NCBI GenBank assembly: GCA_017619755.1 | Contig: JAFZRU010000030.1 | Span: forward strand, 1 to 64,000 | Reading direction: 5' to 3' | DNA from: Prevotella sp. | GTDB taxonomy: Bacteria > Bacteroidota > Bacteroidia > Bacteroidales > Bacteroidaceae | DNA: 64,000 nt | Shown here: positions 27,413 through 34,506 of the stretch, in pieces | Position numbering within the stretch: position 1 is the stretch's first letter | How the letters are laid out: every line of letters begins with the position of its first letter | The notes under the pieces: model-generated | The model's database searches: none | What the model saw: only the letters and a program-made list of their open reading frames with translations | What the model was told of the DNA's origin: nothing | Made by a program: the position numbers and the translations under genes

Positions 27413-28939
27413 ATGAGAACCAACGGCCCCCTCCAACTCTTCCCCCTGCTGCGCGTGGCGGCTTTCATGGCCCTTGGGGTCTTCGCCGGCCACGAGACGG
27501 GCGGGGGTGTGCCTTCGGAGGGGTGGTTGGGTCTGCTCGTGCTTTCACTTGCTGCTGCCTTGGTGGTACGAAAGCAGGCCTTGACGCAGGGGATGCTCAT
27601 TTGCCTGACCGTCTTCTGTCTCGGTGGTTTTTTGGTGAGGAGGGAGGAGGCCAAACTGCTACGGCCTTTGCCCCGTGGTGATGTCACCTACCGTGCCGTG
27701 GTGGCCTCGCAGCCGGTGGAGCGAGGCAAGGTGGTGAGGATGGACCTGTGGACCCTTGAGGGCGAGGGCATGCCCCGCAAGGTGAAGGCCGCGATACTCA
27801 AGGACACACTTACCAACAGACATGCCAGCTTGAACGTGGGCGACGGCATCATCGCCATTTCGCGGATGCAGCCGCCGGAAAATTACTACCATTCCAATTT
27901 CTCCTATCCCCTCTATCTGCGCTGCCATGGTTTCACCGCCACCACCCTCGTCATGCCCGACGATTGGCGAAAGGCGGCCCTCAGTTTGCAGCGGCTGTCC
28001 TATCTCGACCGCACCATCCTCGCCGCCATGCGTTTCCGGCAGGCCACGCTGCGCCACTATCTCACCCTGGGTCTCGACGACGAGGAGATGGCTGTGGCAG
28101 TGGCCATGGCCTTGGGCGACAAGTCCAGGCTCACCAATGACTTGCGTGATGTCTATTCTGTTTCCGGGGCCTCGCACGTCCTGGCGCTTTCCGGCCTCCA
28201 TCTTGGCATCATCTACGTACTGCTTTCCTTGTTGGTAGGCTTGGGGCGACGCGGAGTCCTGCACGAGATGGTGGTCATCCTCGGCATTTGGTGCTACGCC
28301 GTCTTCACCGGCCTCTCACCGTCGGTGGTGAGGGCGGCGGTGATGCTCACCATCTATGCCGCCACAGGACTGCTCCGGCGTGACCGCATGTCGCTCAACG
28401 CATTGGCTCTTACGGCCATTGTCATGATGGCGGTCAATCCCCTCTGCCTCTACGACGTGGGCTTCCAGATGTCGTTCATGGCCGTTCTCGCCATCCTGGT
28501 ATATTACAAGCCAACATACCACCTGGTGCCGGTGGAGTTCCTGCAGCGGCATCGGGTGGTGAAATGGGCATGGGCTTTGGTGGTGGTGTCATGTTGTGCG
28601 CAATTGGGCACGGTGCCGCTCACGGCATACTATTTCGGACGCTTCTCCGTGTATTTCCTTCTCACCAATTTCTTCGTGGTGCCGTTGGCCACGTTAGTGC
28701 TATACCTCACGGCGGCCATGCTTGTCTCGGCGCTCGTGCCGGCCTTGCTACCATGGACAGCGAAAGCATTGTCTGCAGTCGTGGGGCTGCAGACGACGCT
28801 GGTGAAATGGGTGTCAGGACTTCCGGGAGCAAGCGTGGAGGGATTGGCGACAAGCCGCTTGCAACTGTTTCTCGTCTATGTGGCCATTGCCGCCCTCTCT
28901 TTTGTGGCTTGGCGTTTTGTGCGCAGTCGCTCCCGATAA
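27413..28939 (+). CDS. comEC: ComEC/Rec2-family DNA-uptake channel protein
   Basis: Inner-membrane protein of 508 residues. It has an N-terminal DUF4131-type soluble domain (about 60-190) between membrane segments, then the Competence domain signature VSGASHVLALSGLHLGIIYV and FTGLSPSVVRAAVM, then multiple helices to the C terminus. It lacks the C-terminal metallo-beta-lactamase domain found in longer ComEC proteins, a common form in Bacteroidetes. It probably moves single-stranded DNA across the inner membrane during uptake. It starts 30 bases after the helicase gene and may share its transcript. Confidence 0.88.
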   Translation: MRTNGPLQLFPLLRVAAFMALGVFAGHETGGGVPSEGWLGLLVLSLAAALVVRKQALTQGMLICLTVFCLGGFLVRREEAKLLRPLPRGDVTYRAVVASQPVERGKVVRMDLWTLEGEGMPRKVKAAILKDTLTNRHASLNVGDGIIAISRMQPPENYYHSNFSYPLYLRCHGFTATTLVMPDDWRKAALSLQRLSYLDRTILAAMRFRQATLRHYLTLGLDDEEMAVAVAMALGDKSRLTNDLRDVYSVSGASHVLALSGLHLGIIYVLLSLLVGLGRRGVLHEMVVILGIWCYAVFTGLSPSVVRAAVMLTIYAATGLLRRDRMSLNALALTAIVMMAVNPLCLYDVGFQMSFMAVLAILVYYKPTYHLVPVEFLQRHRVVKWAWALVVVSCCAQLGTVPLTAYYFGRFSVYFLLTNFFVVPLATLVLYLTAAMLVSALVPALLPWTAKALSAVVGLQTTLVKWVSGLPGASVEGLATSRLQLFLVYVAIAALSFVAWRFVRSRSR

Positions 28940-28950
28940 CTGGTAGAGGC

Positions 28951-29394
28951 TTATTGTCCCGGCTCGTATTTAATGACGAAGCCGTAGGTGTAGTGGGGGT
29001 CGTTTCTCACCGGTGAAGTGTAAAGCACGAGTGGTCCTTTGCGGAATTTGCGGTCTGGTCCTTGTCCGCCGAGGAAGCGGTAGCCACACTGCCGTGCGGA
29101 ACCTTCCACCTCGCGTGGTGAGGGCGTGGTGGGGAAGAGGAATTTCATATAGTCCACGTTGTTGCCGGCAACGATGAGCATGGCATCCACTTTTTGTTTC
29201 TTGGACGAGTAATAGATGAAGTCGCCTCTGCGGGTGATTTTCTTGAAGCCTTCTTGCTTCATCACTTTCTGAGCCGTCTTGATGTCCACGCGCATGGCGT
29301 AGTCGGCGATGTGGAGGGCGGTGTTCATCGCTTGGGCGTTAGCATACAGGCAAAACACCATGGTGCACAAGAAGAAAAGCAACGTTTTTTTCAT
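28951..29394 (-). CDS. Small secreted protein of unknown function
   Basis: The 147-residue product has a signal peptide ending in the Bacteroidetes-typical NAQA region (MKKTLLFFLCTMVFCLYANA). The mature part is basic, with no motif I recognise; a block around DIKTAQKVMKQEGFKKITRR and GDFIYYSSKKQKVDAMLIV suggests a compact alpha/beta domain. It faces comEC tail to tail with 11 bases between. Confidence 0.65.
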   Translation of the reverse strand: MKKTLLFFLCTMVFCLYANAQAMNTALHIADYAMRVDIKTAQKVMKQEGFKKITRRGDFIYYSSKKQKVDAMLIVAGNNVDYMKFLFPTTPSPREVEGSARQCGYRFLGGQGPDRKFRKGPLVLYTSPVRNDPHYTYGFVIKYEPGQ

Positions 29395-29422
29395 TGGTTG
29401 AAAGATATTGGTTAGTAAAATG

Positions 29423-29430
29423 CAAAAATA
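29423..29430 (-). promoter_or_regulatory. -7 element of the small secreted protein gene
   Basis: Minus strand TATTTTTG, about 30 bases before the ATG at 29394. No TTTG at the -33 position. Confidence 0.5.
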
Positions 29431-29522
29431 ATGGTTTTTTTTGAAAAGAGAGAAGAAAAAGCATCAATTATGTAAAGAATGGAGAAAAATCGTGAAAAAG
29501 ATGCTTTTTCCCATCACATTTT

Positions 29523-29553
29523 TTTGCAAATCCATAAAAAAGTGTTATTTTTG
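29523..29553 (+). promoter_or_regulatory. Orphan promoter with no gene downstream
   Basis: TTTG (29523-29526), 19 bases, TATTTTTG (29546-29553): an exact match in both boxes and spacing to the promoters of known genes here. On the plus strand the next coding region begins many kilobases away (29800-35943 is all minus), so it drives a non-coding transcript. Confidence 0.7.
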
Positions 29554-29559
29554 CCCCAT

Positions 29560-29790
29560 AATTGATTGAGAAATTAAAACACATCTTTGACGATACATAA
29601 AAAAAGCGGTGGGGCGTAGTACGTCCGACTCGCAATATCATTTCATATATTTACTCGACAGGATATTTGAGTGTTAGTTTCAGGGTATATTCATTTTAAA
29701 AGACAATTTTCAATGCTGATCTTTTAATTCTGTGACACCCGACAATTCCCCCACCGTGAGGTGCGGGAATTGAAGGGGGTCATTTTTTTT
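29560..29790 (+). ncRNA. Candidate small RNA, about 230 bases
   Basis: The segment is framed by an exact promoter (29523-29553) and a strong intrinsic terminator (29733-29790) and contains no reading frame longer than about 18 codons. Inside, GGGCG/CGTCC (29612-29626 region) can form a small hairpin. CGGTGGGG at 29607-29614 is perfectly complementary to CCCCACCG at 29749-29756, part of the terminator stem, so the RNA could switch between two folds. I cannot match it to a known family; 6S-type RNA or a trans-acting sRNA are possibilities. Confidence 0.6.
29733..29790 (+). terminator. Terminator of the candidate small RNA
   Basis: Outer stem TGACACCC (29733-29740) with GGGGGTCA (29775-29782), inner stem CAATTCCC (29743-29750) with GGGAATTG (29765-29772) and CACC/GGTG, loop GTGA. 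Eight T residues follow directly at 29783-29790. The T-run exists only on the plus strand, so it does not serve the convergent minus-strand gene. Confidence 0.85.
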
Positions 29791-29799
29791 GTGGCTTCC

Positions 29800-30969
29800 T
29801 TAATCCCACACATATATCCAGTAGTCGGTCAGGATGGTCATCCACACCGAACTCATCTCGCGCAGGATGTAGTATTGCACGCTCTCCCCGCCGAAGAGGC
29901 GTATGTAAAGTTCCAAACCCTCGTCGGTGGCCACGATGCAGTGGATTTCAGGGGCGTGCTCCATGAAGTTGCCCTCGTCATCGACAAACCATATCGACTG
30001 GTCTTCGTCGCCGGCTGTTCCATGGAATTCCCAAGTGGAGACCACTTCACCCTCAGCTATGCAGACGAGAGCCGCCAATGCGTCTTTGCCTTGGTGCTCG
30101 AACTGCACGGCATAGAACGAGCGTTCCGCCGTCTCTACGGAGGCGAGCCATCGGCTTTCCTTGATGCGGCGGCCGCCGTAGTAGTCGCTGATGAGGCGGC
30201 ATGCGTATTCTCCGGCTTTTTTTATTGGCTCGCCATCCTTCCATCTGCTGTATTGCAGCAGTATGTGGTGGTCGAAGAAACTGTTTTTCACCACCCAGGG
30301 GCATATTTCCACGTCGTTGTAGCCGCGAAACATCTTGGCCACGATGGAGGGGGTGTTGAGTTTGAAAGTGTAGTTCATGTTGTCCTTCAGCACCGTTCCA
30401 TTCTCATCGACTTTCTTGTCTGGGTTCTGTGAAGTTAACCGCACGCTATTCTTGTGGGGCTTGAAAATCATTTGGTTGTATGCCTTGATGTCGGCGATGC
30501 GCTCGGGGCCTTCCACCACCGTCTTGAAGATGTTGGCGTTCTTGGAGGCTTCGCGCACGGGGAGAGGTCGCTCGCGCAGGGTGATGTCGTTGGCGGGTGT
30601 CTTTGAACGGCCGAGGTCGTTGAGGTCGCGCCAGTAGATTTCTTCGGACAGCACGTTCTTGCCCACCACTTGTGCCTTCAGGTTGTTGCCGGAGGGGGTG
30701 AGCATCACCATGGACTTTTCATCCATTGTGGAGAGAAGGAGTGCATAGCCTAAGGGTGAGGCTTGCTGTTGTGGCAGGAGGCAGTATTTCTGTGGATGGA
30801 TGGTGGTGCCGGCAAAGCTGTTCTCAAAGTGCATGATGGCTGCCTCGCACTTGTCGGCATACCATTGATTGGCCTTCGTTTCTCTTTCGTAATCGTCCTG
30901 GGCCTGCAGGGCGGTTGTGATGGACAGCAAGGCTGTCAGCGTGATGATGATTTGCTTGAGGTGTCTCAT
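29800..30969 (-). CDS. Secreted protein of unknown function, end of the PqqD cassette
   Basis: The 389-residue product carries a clear signal peptide (MRHLKQIIITLTALLSITTA, cleavage after LQAQ) and no recognised domain. The mature part is mixed alpha/beta with several Trp- and Tyr-rich strands near the C terminus. It lies last in a same-strand run with the PqqD-like, Sec11-like and HPrK-like genes, but a strong 17-bp hairpin separates it from pqqD, so its expression may differ. The ATG at 30969 was chosen because the signal peptide starts there; the open frame extends 11 codons further upstream. Confidence 0.7.
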   Translation of the reverse strand: MRHLKQIIITLTALLSITTALQAQDDYERETKANQWYADKCEAAIMHFENSFAGTTIHPQKYCLLPQQQASPLGYALLLSTMDEKSMVMLTPSGNNLKAQVVGKNVLSEEIYWRDLNDLGRSKTPANDITLRERPLPVREASKNANIFKTVVEGPERIADIKAYNQMIFKPHKNSVRLTSQNPDKKVDENGTVLKDNMNYTFKLNTPSIVAKMFRGYNDVEICPWVVKNSFFDHHILLQYSRWKDGEPIKKAGEYACRLISDYYGGRRIKESRWLASVETAERSFYAVQFEHQGKDALAALVCIAEGEVVSTWEFHGTAGDEDQSIWFVDDEGNFMEHAPEIHCIVATDEGLELYIRLFGGESVQYYILREMSSVWMTILTDYWIYVWD

Positions 30970-30987
30970 GATGTCTTTGGTGTAAAG

Positions 30988-31022
30988 CAAGCGGTGCGTC
31001 ACCCCGGGTGATGCACCGCTTG
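30988..31022 (-). promoter_or_regulatory. 17-bp hairpin between the PqqD-like gene and the secreted protein gene
   Basis: CAAGCGGTGC (30988-30997) pairs with GCACCGCTTG (31013-31022), continued inward by seven more pairs (one wobble) to a 3-base loop. On the minus strand no T-run follows, so it is more likely an mRNA-stability or processing element than a plain terminator. Confidence 0.6.
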
Positions 31023-31042
31023 TGTGAATGATGCTTTTGTTG

Positions 31043-31330
31043 TTACGGCTCTACGATTTCGGCCTCCAACCATTTCTGTACGAGGGCCTCCACGTCTGCT
31101 CTCACCGCGTTGGGGTCGAGCGGACTTTCGTCCTCATTCTGATAGTTTTCCACCAAAAGCTTCACCAGGTCGTCGATGGTGAATTCCTTTCCGCTGACTT
31201 TTTCCCAAAGGAAGGCGGAGGTCTCGTTCATGCTGATGACGTTGGTGTAGTCGATGTTCTCTTTTCCCTCTGCTACCATGATCTGCTCACCGCAAATCTC
31301 GCGCAGGGCGAATCCTGTCTTTGCTTTCAT
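31043..31330 (-). CDS. PqqD-like peptide chaperone
   Basis: The 95-residue product matches the PqqD/lasso-B1 fold: GFALREICGEQIMVAEGK, a strand block TNVISMNETSAFLWEKVSGKEFTIDDLVKLL, then a helical tail VRADVEALVQKWLEAEIVEP. PqqD-type proteins bind the leader of a ribosomally made peptide and present it to modifying enzymes. No PQQ genes are near, so the classic PQQ role is not supported. The start overlaps the Sec11-like gene stop by 4 bases (ATGA), implying coupled translation. Confidence 0.87.
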   Translation of the reverse strand: MKAKTGFALREICGEQIMVAEGKENIDYTNVISMNETSAFLWEKVSGKEFTIDDLVKLLVENYQNEDESPLDPNAVRADVEALVQKWLEAEIVEP

Positions 31331-31971
31331 TGTTGTCTATTATTTATGGTTGTTTGTTTTTTTTTGCCGTATTTTGCCACCAACTCGTCGATGGCTTCTT
31401 GTTTCAGGGGTGGGTATGCCTTGAGCTTGAAGATGTTGAGCCATCCATAGCGGTAGGCAAGGAGGAGCCAGCGGCGCATGAAGGTGAATTTCACCCAGAA
31501 CCAGGAGTAGGCCTTCCATTTCAAACCGTCGGTTCTGTCCACTTTCAGTCGGCCCTTGCGGATGAAGCCGATGACCCCGCAGCGGAAGTCGGAGGTCTTG
31601 CAGTATTCGCAGCCGAAATTGCCATCGCCCATGAGGGTGACGTCGTCGTCTTCGATTTTCATGATGCGATGCAGCACATAATGCCCTTTCTCTATCTCTG
31701 CAAGCACGGGGTCGCCCACTTTCACTCCTTCCGGCGTGGTGAAGATGGCCAGGTCGCGTTCGTTTTCCAAGAAGGGCCGCATGCTGTTGCCTCTCAGGCG
31801 CAGGGTGCAGGTCTTGCCTTTCTGCACATCTTCGATGAGCAACGGGAATAGAATGGCGTTGGGGATGGGGACGTTGTTCTCCAACCCTCTGTCCACGGAG
31901 CGGTTACCACCGTCGTGGCGTCTCACCCTGGCCACGATGCGGTCACTGAAGGTTTTGGGTTCTTTTGGCAT
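31327..31971 (-). CDS. S24/S26 peptidase, Sec11/SipW-like signal peptidase
   Basis: The 214-residue product has the serine-peptidase core LRLRGNSMRPFL (Ser63 nucleophile), then VLHRIMKIEDD with His101 where the eukaryotic/archaeal Sec11 and SipW enzymes use His instead of the bacterial Lys, then LMGDGN, equal to the TKGDNN box of that group. Three cysteines (121, 124, 131) follow at once, an odd addition that might bind metal. No N-terminal membrane anchor is visible; a Trp/Phe-rich amphipathic stretch near 150-180 may contact the membrane. Its job in this cassette is probably to cleave a precursor (inference). Confidence 0.8.
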   Translation of the reverse strand: MPKEPKTFSDRIVARVRRHDGGNRSVDRGLENNVPIPNAILFPLLIEDVQKGKTCTLRLRGNSMRPFLENERDLAIFTTPEGVKVGDPVLAEIEKGHYVLHRIMKIEDDDVTLMGDGNFGCEYCKTSDFRCGVIGFIRKGRLKVDRTDGLKWKAYSWFWVKFTFMRRWLLLAYRYGWLNIFKLKAYPPLKQEAIDELVAKYGKKKQTTINNRQQ

Positions 31972-31981
31972 GGCTGGCAGG

Positions 31982-32881
31982 TTATTTCACTGCGATGGCG
32001 GCGTTGCACACCTCTGCCGCTTCCCTGTTGGGTAGGCAGTGGAGGATGCTCACCTTGGTTTTCTGAACGATTTTCGACACGGTGTCACCCACGCGGTGGT
32101 AAGTGGGTACATCCCATTTGAGGGAGGAGCACGATGGCAGCACGGAGGTGAATGCCTCGATGGGTGAGAGCGGCTCCACCCAGTTGTGGTCATCGCGGTC
32201 GATGCGTGTGAGAGCTCCCAAGGGAGCCTTGATGTTTCGGTAGCAAGGTGTCTTTCCACTCCATGGGCTTCCATAAATGTATGGCTTTCCGTCAATGACG
32301 CGTATGACGGGGTTGTCGTCGTTCATCAGGTCGCAACCGGGGAGGAAACGCAGCCACATGCTCACTTGTGTGGACTTTCCCGTTCCACTGATAGCGTGGA
32401 AGGCGTATCCGTAACCGTTCTGTCTCACCAACGATGCGTGTATGAGGACGGTGTCCTTGAAACTCCCTGCCACGGCATAGCTGAGCATCATGGCATTGTG
32501 TATGCCGAAGCTTCGCATATCGTAGTTGCCGGTGAGTGCGCATTTCACTTGCTTTCCATCTGGTGTGATTTGAAACATGCTGCATTCGATGCCTTGCATG
32601 TCCTTGAAGATGAACTGGTGTCCTCCCACTTCCAGTTCGTCCACGATGATGCTTCCGTTGCCGGTTTCAAACTCCCTGATGCGCTCCCTTTGTGCTTTGG
32701 GAATGGGTTTGAGGTCGTCGTCGATGGTGATTTCGAAAAGCAGTTCATGACCTTCTGCACTATCCACCAGGAAGGGGTAGTATGAGCGCATCAGGTTCAT
32801 GTTGTTGTGCTTGGTGTCAAGGAAATTGACTTTCACATAGTGTTCGCCTATGCAGAAAAACCTTGTTTCTTGATTGTTCAT
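31982..32881 (-). CDS. HPr-kinase-like P-loop protein
   Basis: The 299-residue product has an HPrK-type P-loop HAISGTGKST (162-171), the paired acidic residues after it (LMNDDNPVIRV, about 185-195) and a core fitting the C-terminal kinase half of HPr kinases. The N-terminal 140 residues are a different beta-rich domain. Relatives of this type occur beside PqqD homologues in lasso-peptide and other peptide-modification loci. There is no HPr gene near. ATG at 32881 chosen; a TTG at 32908 overlapping the previous stop would add 9 residues. Confidence 0.8.
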   Translation of the reverse strand: MNNQETRFFCIGEHYVKVNFLDTKHNNMNLMRSYYPFLVDSAEGHELLFEITIDDDLKPIPKAQRERIREFETGNGSIIVDELEVGGHQFIFKDMQGIECSMFQITPDGKQVKCALTGNYDMRSFGIHNAMMLSYAVAGSFKDTVLIHASLVRQNGYGYAFHAISGTGKSTQVSMWLRFLPGCDLMNDDNPVIRVIDGKPYIYGSPWSGKTPCYRNIKAPLGALTRIDRDDHNWVEPLSPIEAFTSVLPSCSSLKWDVPTYHRVGDTVSKIVQKTKVSILHCLPNREAAEVCNAAIAVK

Positions 32882-32904
32882 GAGTTGGATGGGTTGGTTG
32901 CTTG

Positions 32905-33459
32905 TCAATGGCGGGGTGGGATGGTCGGGGGCAGCTCGTCGCCGTTAGCGGCGCGCTTCGAGGACTCCAATGTCCCGCTCTTTTTCTTCTTTTTCGATTT
33001 CTCCGCCCGCTTGGCGGCTTTGGTGTCGATGGTTGTCTCTTCGGCCCCCTCGTGATGCTCGGCTGTGAAGCGGAACTCCTCCTCGTCAAGGATGCGAATG
33101 TCGTAGTTGCTGGGACGCTTCTTGGTGCCGTTGAATTTTTTGCGCATCTTCTCGTATTTCTTCAGGATGTCTTTCTCCTTGGTGGCGAAGCTGACGAGGC
33201 AAGTGCGTGCGTCGAAGCCTCTGCCGGAGAAATGACTTTTCAGTTGGTTGGAGTAGTTGGAGCGACCTTCCAAGAAGCCGGTCTTTTCGTCCACCCATGC
33301 GCTGTCGAGAATTTGTATCTCAGTGATATAGACCACGGAGTCGTTGAACGATGCCGAGGTGCCGAAGATGTAGATGGGTGTGCAGCGCACCTTCCCCACA
33401 GCCGCGATGCTCGTCAGCATTATGGCTCCCAAGACGATGGCTAAAAATGTTTGTCTCAT
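32905..33459 (-). CDS. Secreted basic-tailed protein of unknown function
   Basis: The 184-residue product starts with a signal peptide (MRQTFLAIVLGAIMLTSIAA). It has an early cysteine (VRCTPIYIFGTSASFNDS) and a second in ARTCLVSFATKEKD, and a central alpha/beta region, then a very basic tail with KAAKRAEKSKKKKK. No family is recognised. It is the first gene of the HPrK/Sec11/PqqD run, 23 bases before the HPrK-like gene, and follows rpoD by 41 bases. It could be a substrate of the cassette, but nothing direct shows this. Confidence 0.65.
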   Translation of the reverse strand: MRQTFLAIVLGAIMLTSIAAVGKVRCTPIYIFGTSASFNDSVVYITEIQILDSAWVDEKTGFLEGRSNYSNQLKSHFSGRGFDARTCLVSFATKEKDILKKYEKMRKKFNGTKKRPSNYDIRILDEEEFRFTAEHHEGAEETTIDTKAAKRAEKSKKKKKSGTLESSKRAANGDELPPTIPPRH

Positions 33460-33500
33460 CAATGGTTTTGTCTTTATACCTTAAAAAAATGCCCCATGGC

Positions 33501-34367
33501 TCATTGGCCCAGGTAGGTTTTGAGGAGCTTGTTTTTGGTGTTGTGGCGCAGCCTCCTGATGGCTTTCTCCTTGATTTGCCTGACGCGCTCTCGTGTGAGG
33601 CCGTATTTCTCACCTATCTCCTCGAGGGTCATCTCTGGTTGGTTGATGCCGAAGAATGCCTCGATGATGCGCCGCTCTCGCTCGCTGAGCGTCAGCAGGG
33701 CGCGGTTGATTTCGTTGCGCAGCGACTCCATCACGAGTTCGGTGTCCGCCATGGGGGAGTCGGTGTTGGGTAGGATGTCGAGAAGGCTGTGTCCCTCCCC
33801 GTCGTCCACAAAGGGTGCATCCACGGAGATGTGCTTGGTGTTCACTTTCAGGGCATCCTCTATCTTGTCCTGGGGGAGGTCCACGCTTTCAGCTATCTCG
33901 TCAATGCTTGGGCGTCGCTCGTTCTCCTGCTCAAACTGGTTGAGGATCTTGTTGATTTTGTTCACCGAGCCCACTTGGTTGAGTGGCAATCTCACGATGC
34001 GGCTTTGCTCTGCAATGGCTTGCAGGATGCTTTGTCGTATCCACCAGACGGCGTAGGAGATGAACTTGAAGCCCCTGGTTTCATCGAACTTTTCCGCTGC
34101 CTTGATTAATCCCACGTTTCCCTCGTTGATGAGGTCGGGGAGGCTCAGGCCGTGGTTTTGATATTGTTTGGCCACAGAGACAACGAAACGCAAGTTGGCA
34201 CGGGTGAGTTTCTCCAATGCCTGTCGGTCGCCTTTCTTGATGCGTTGGGCGAGCTCCACCTCCTCCTCAACGGAAATCATCTCTTCACGGCCTATTTCTT
34301 GCAAATACTTGTCAAGAGAAGCACTCTCTCGATTCGTAATTGATTGTGTGATTTTCAGTTGTCTCAT
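33501..34367 (-). CDS. rpoD: Primary sigma factor RpoD (sigma-ABfr type)
   Basis: The 288-residue protein is a group 1/2 sigma-70 without region 1.1. It shows region 1.2 ([16 protein letters not shown]), region 2 ([57 protein letters not shown]), region 3, and region 4 with the helix-turn-helix [28 protein letters not shown]. This short form is the housekeeping sigma of Bacteroidetes and would recognise the TTTG/TAnnTTTG promoters seen across the window. It lies downstream of htrA and has its own promoter. Confidence 0.95.
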   Translation of the reverse strand: MRQLKITQSITNRESASLDKYLQEIGREEMISVEEEVELAQRIKKGDRQALEKLTRANLRFVVSVAKQYQNHGLSLPDLINEGNVGLIKAAEKFDETRGFKFISYAVWWIRQSILQAIAEQSRIVRLPLNQVGSVNKINKILNQFEQENERRPSIDEIAESVDLPQDKIEDALKVNTKHISVDAPFVDDGEGHSLLDILPNTDSPMADTELVMESLRNEINRALLTLSERERRIIEAFFGINQPEMTLEEIGEKYGLTRERVRQIKEKAIRRLRHNTKNKLLKTYLGQ

Positions 34368-34389
34368 ATGGTATTAATCAAAGTGAGTG

Positions 34390-34421
34390 CAAAAATACGC
34401 ATATTACGGGAAAAAAACAAA
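34390..34421 (-). promoter_or_regulatory. Promoter of rpoD
   Basis: Minus strand TTTG (34418-34421), exactly 20 bases, TATTTTTG (34390-34397), 22 bases before the start codon. The -33 box lies inside the T-run of the htrA terminator. Confidence 0.8.
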
Positions 34422-34447
34422 CAAATGCGCAAATATTTGCGCATTTG
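34411..34447 (-). terminator. Terminator of htrA, perfect 26-base palindrome
   Basis: CAAATGCGCAAAT (34422-34434) is followed by its exact reverse complement to 34447 with no spacer. On the minus strand TTTGTTTTTTT follows. It stands 60 bases after the htrA stop. Confidence 0.8.
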
Positions 34448-34506
34448 CTCGTTTTTAGGGTGCTTTTACGCCTTTTGAAGGTGGTTTGTGTGTCCTTGTC
34501 TGCGGG

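Noticed and set aside
30053-30304. Short minus-strand frames inside the cassette as precursor peptides
   Set aside because: They overlap the secreted-protein gene in other frames and lack a leader/core pattern or own start signals.
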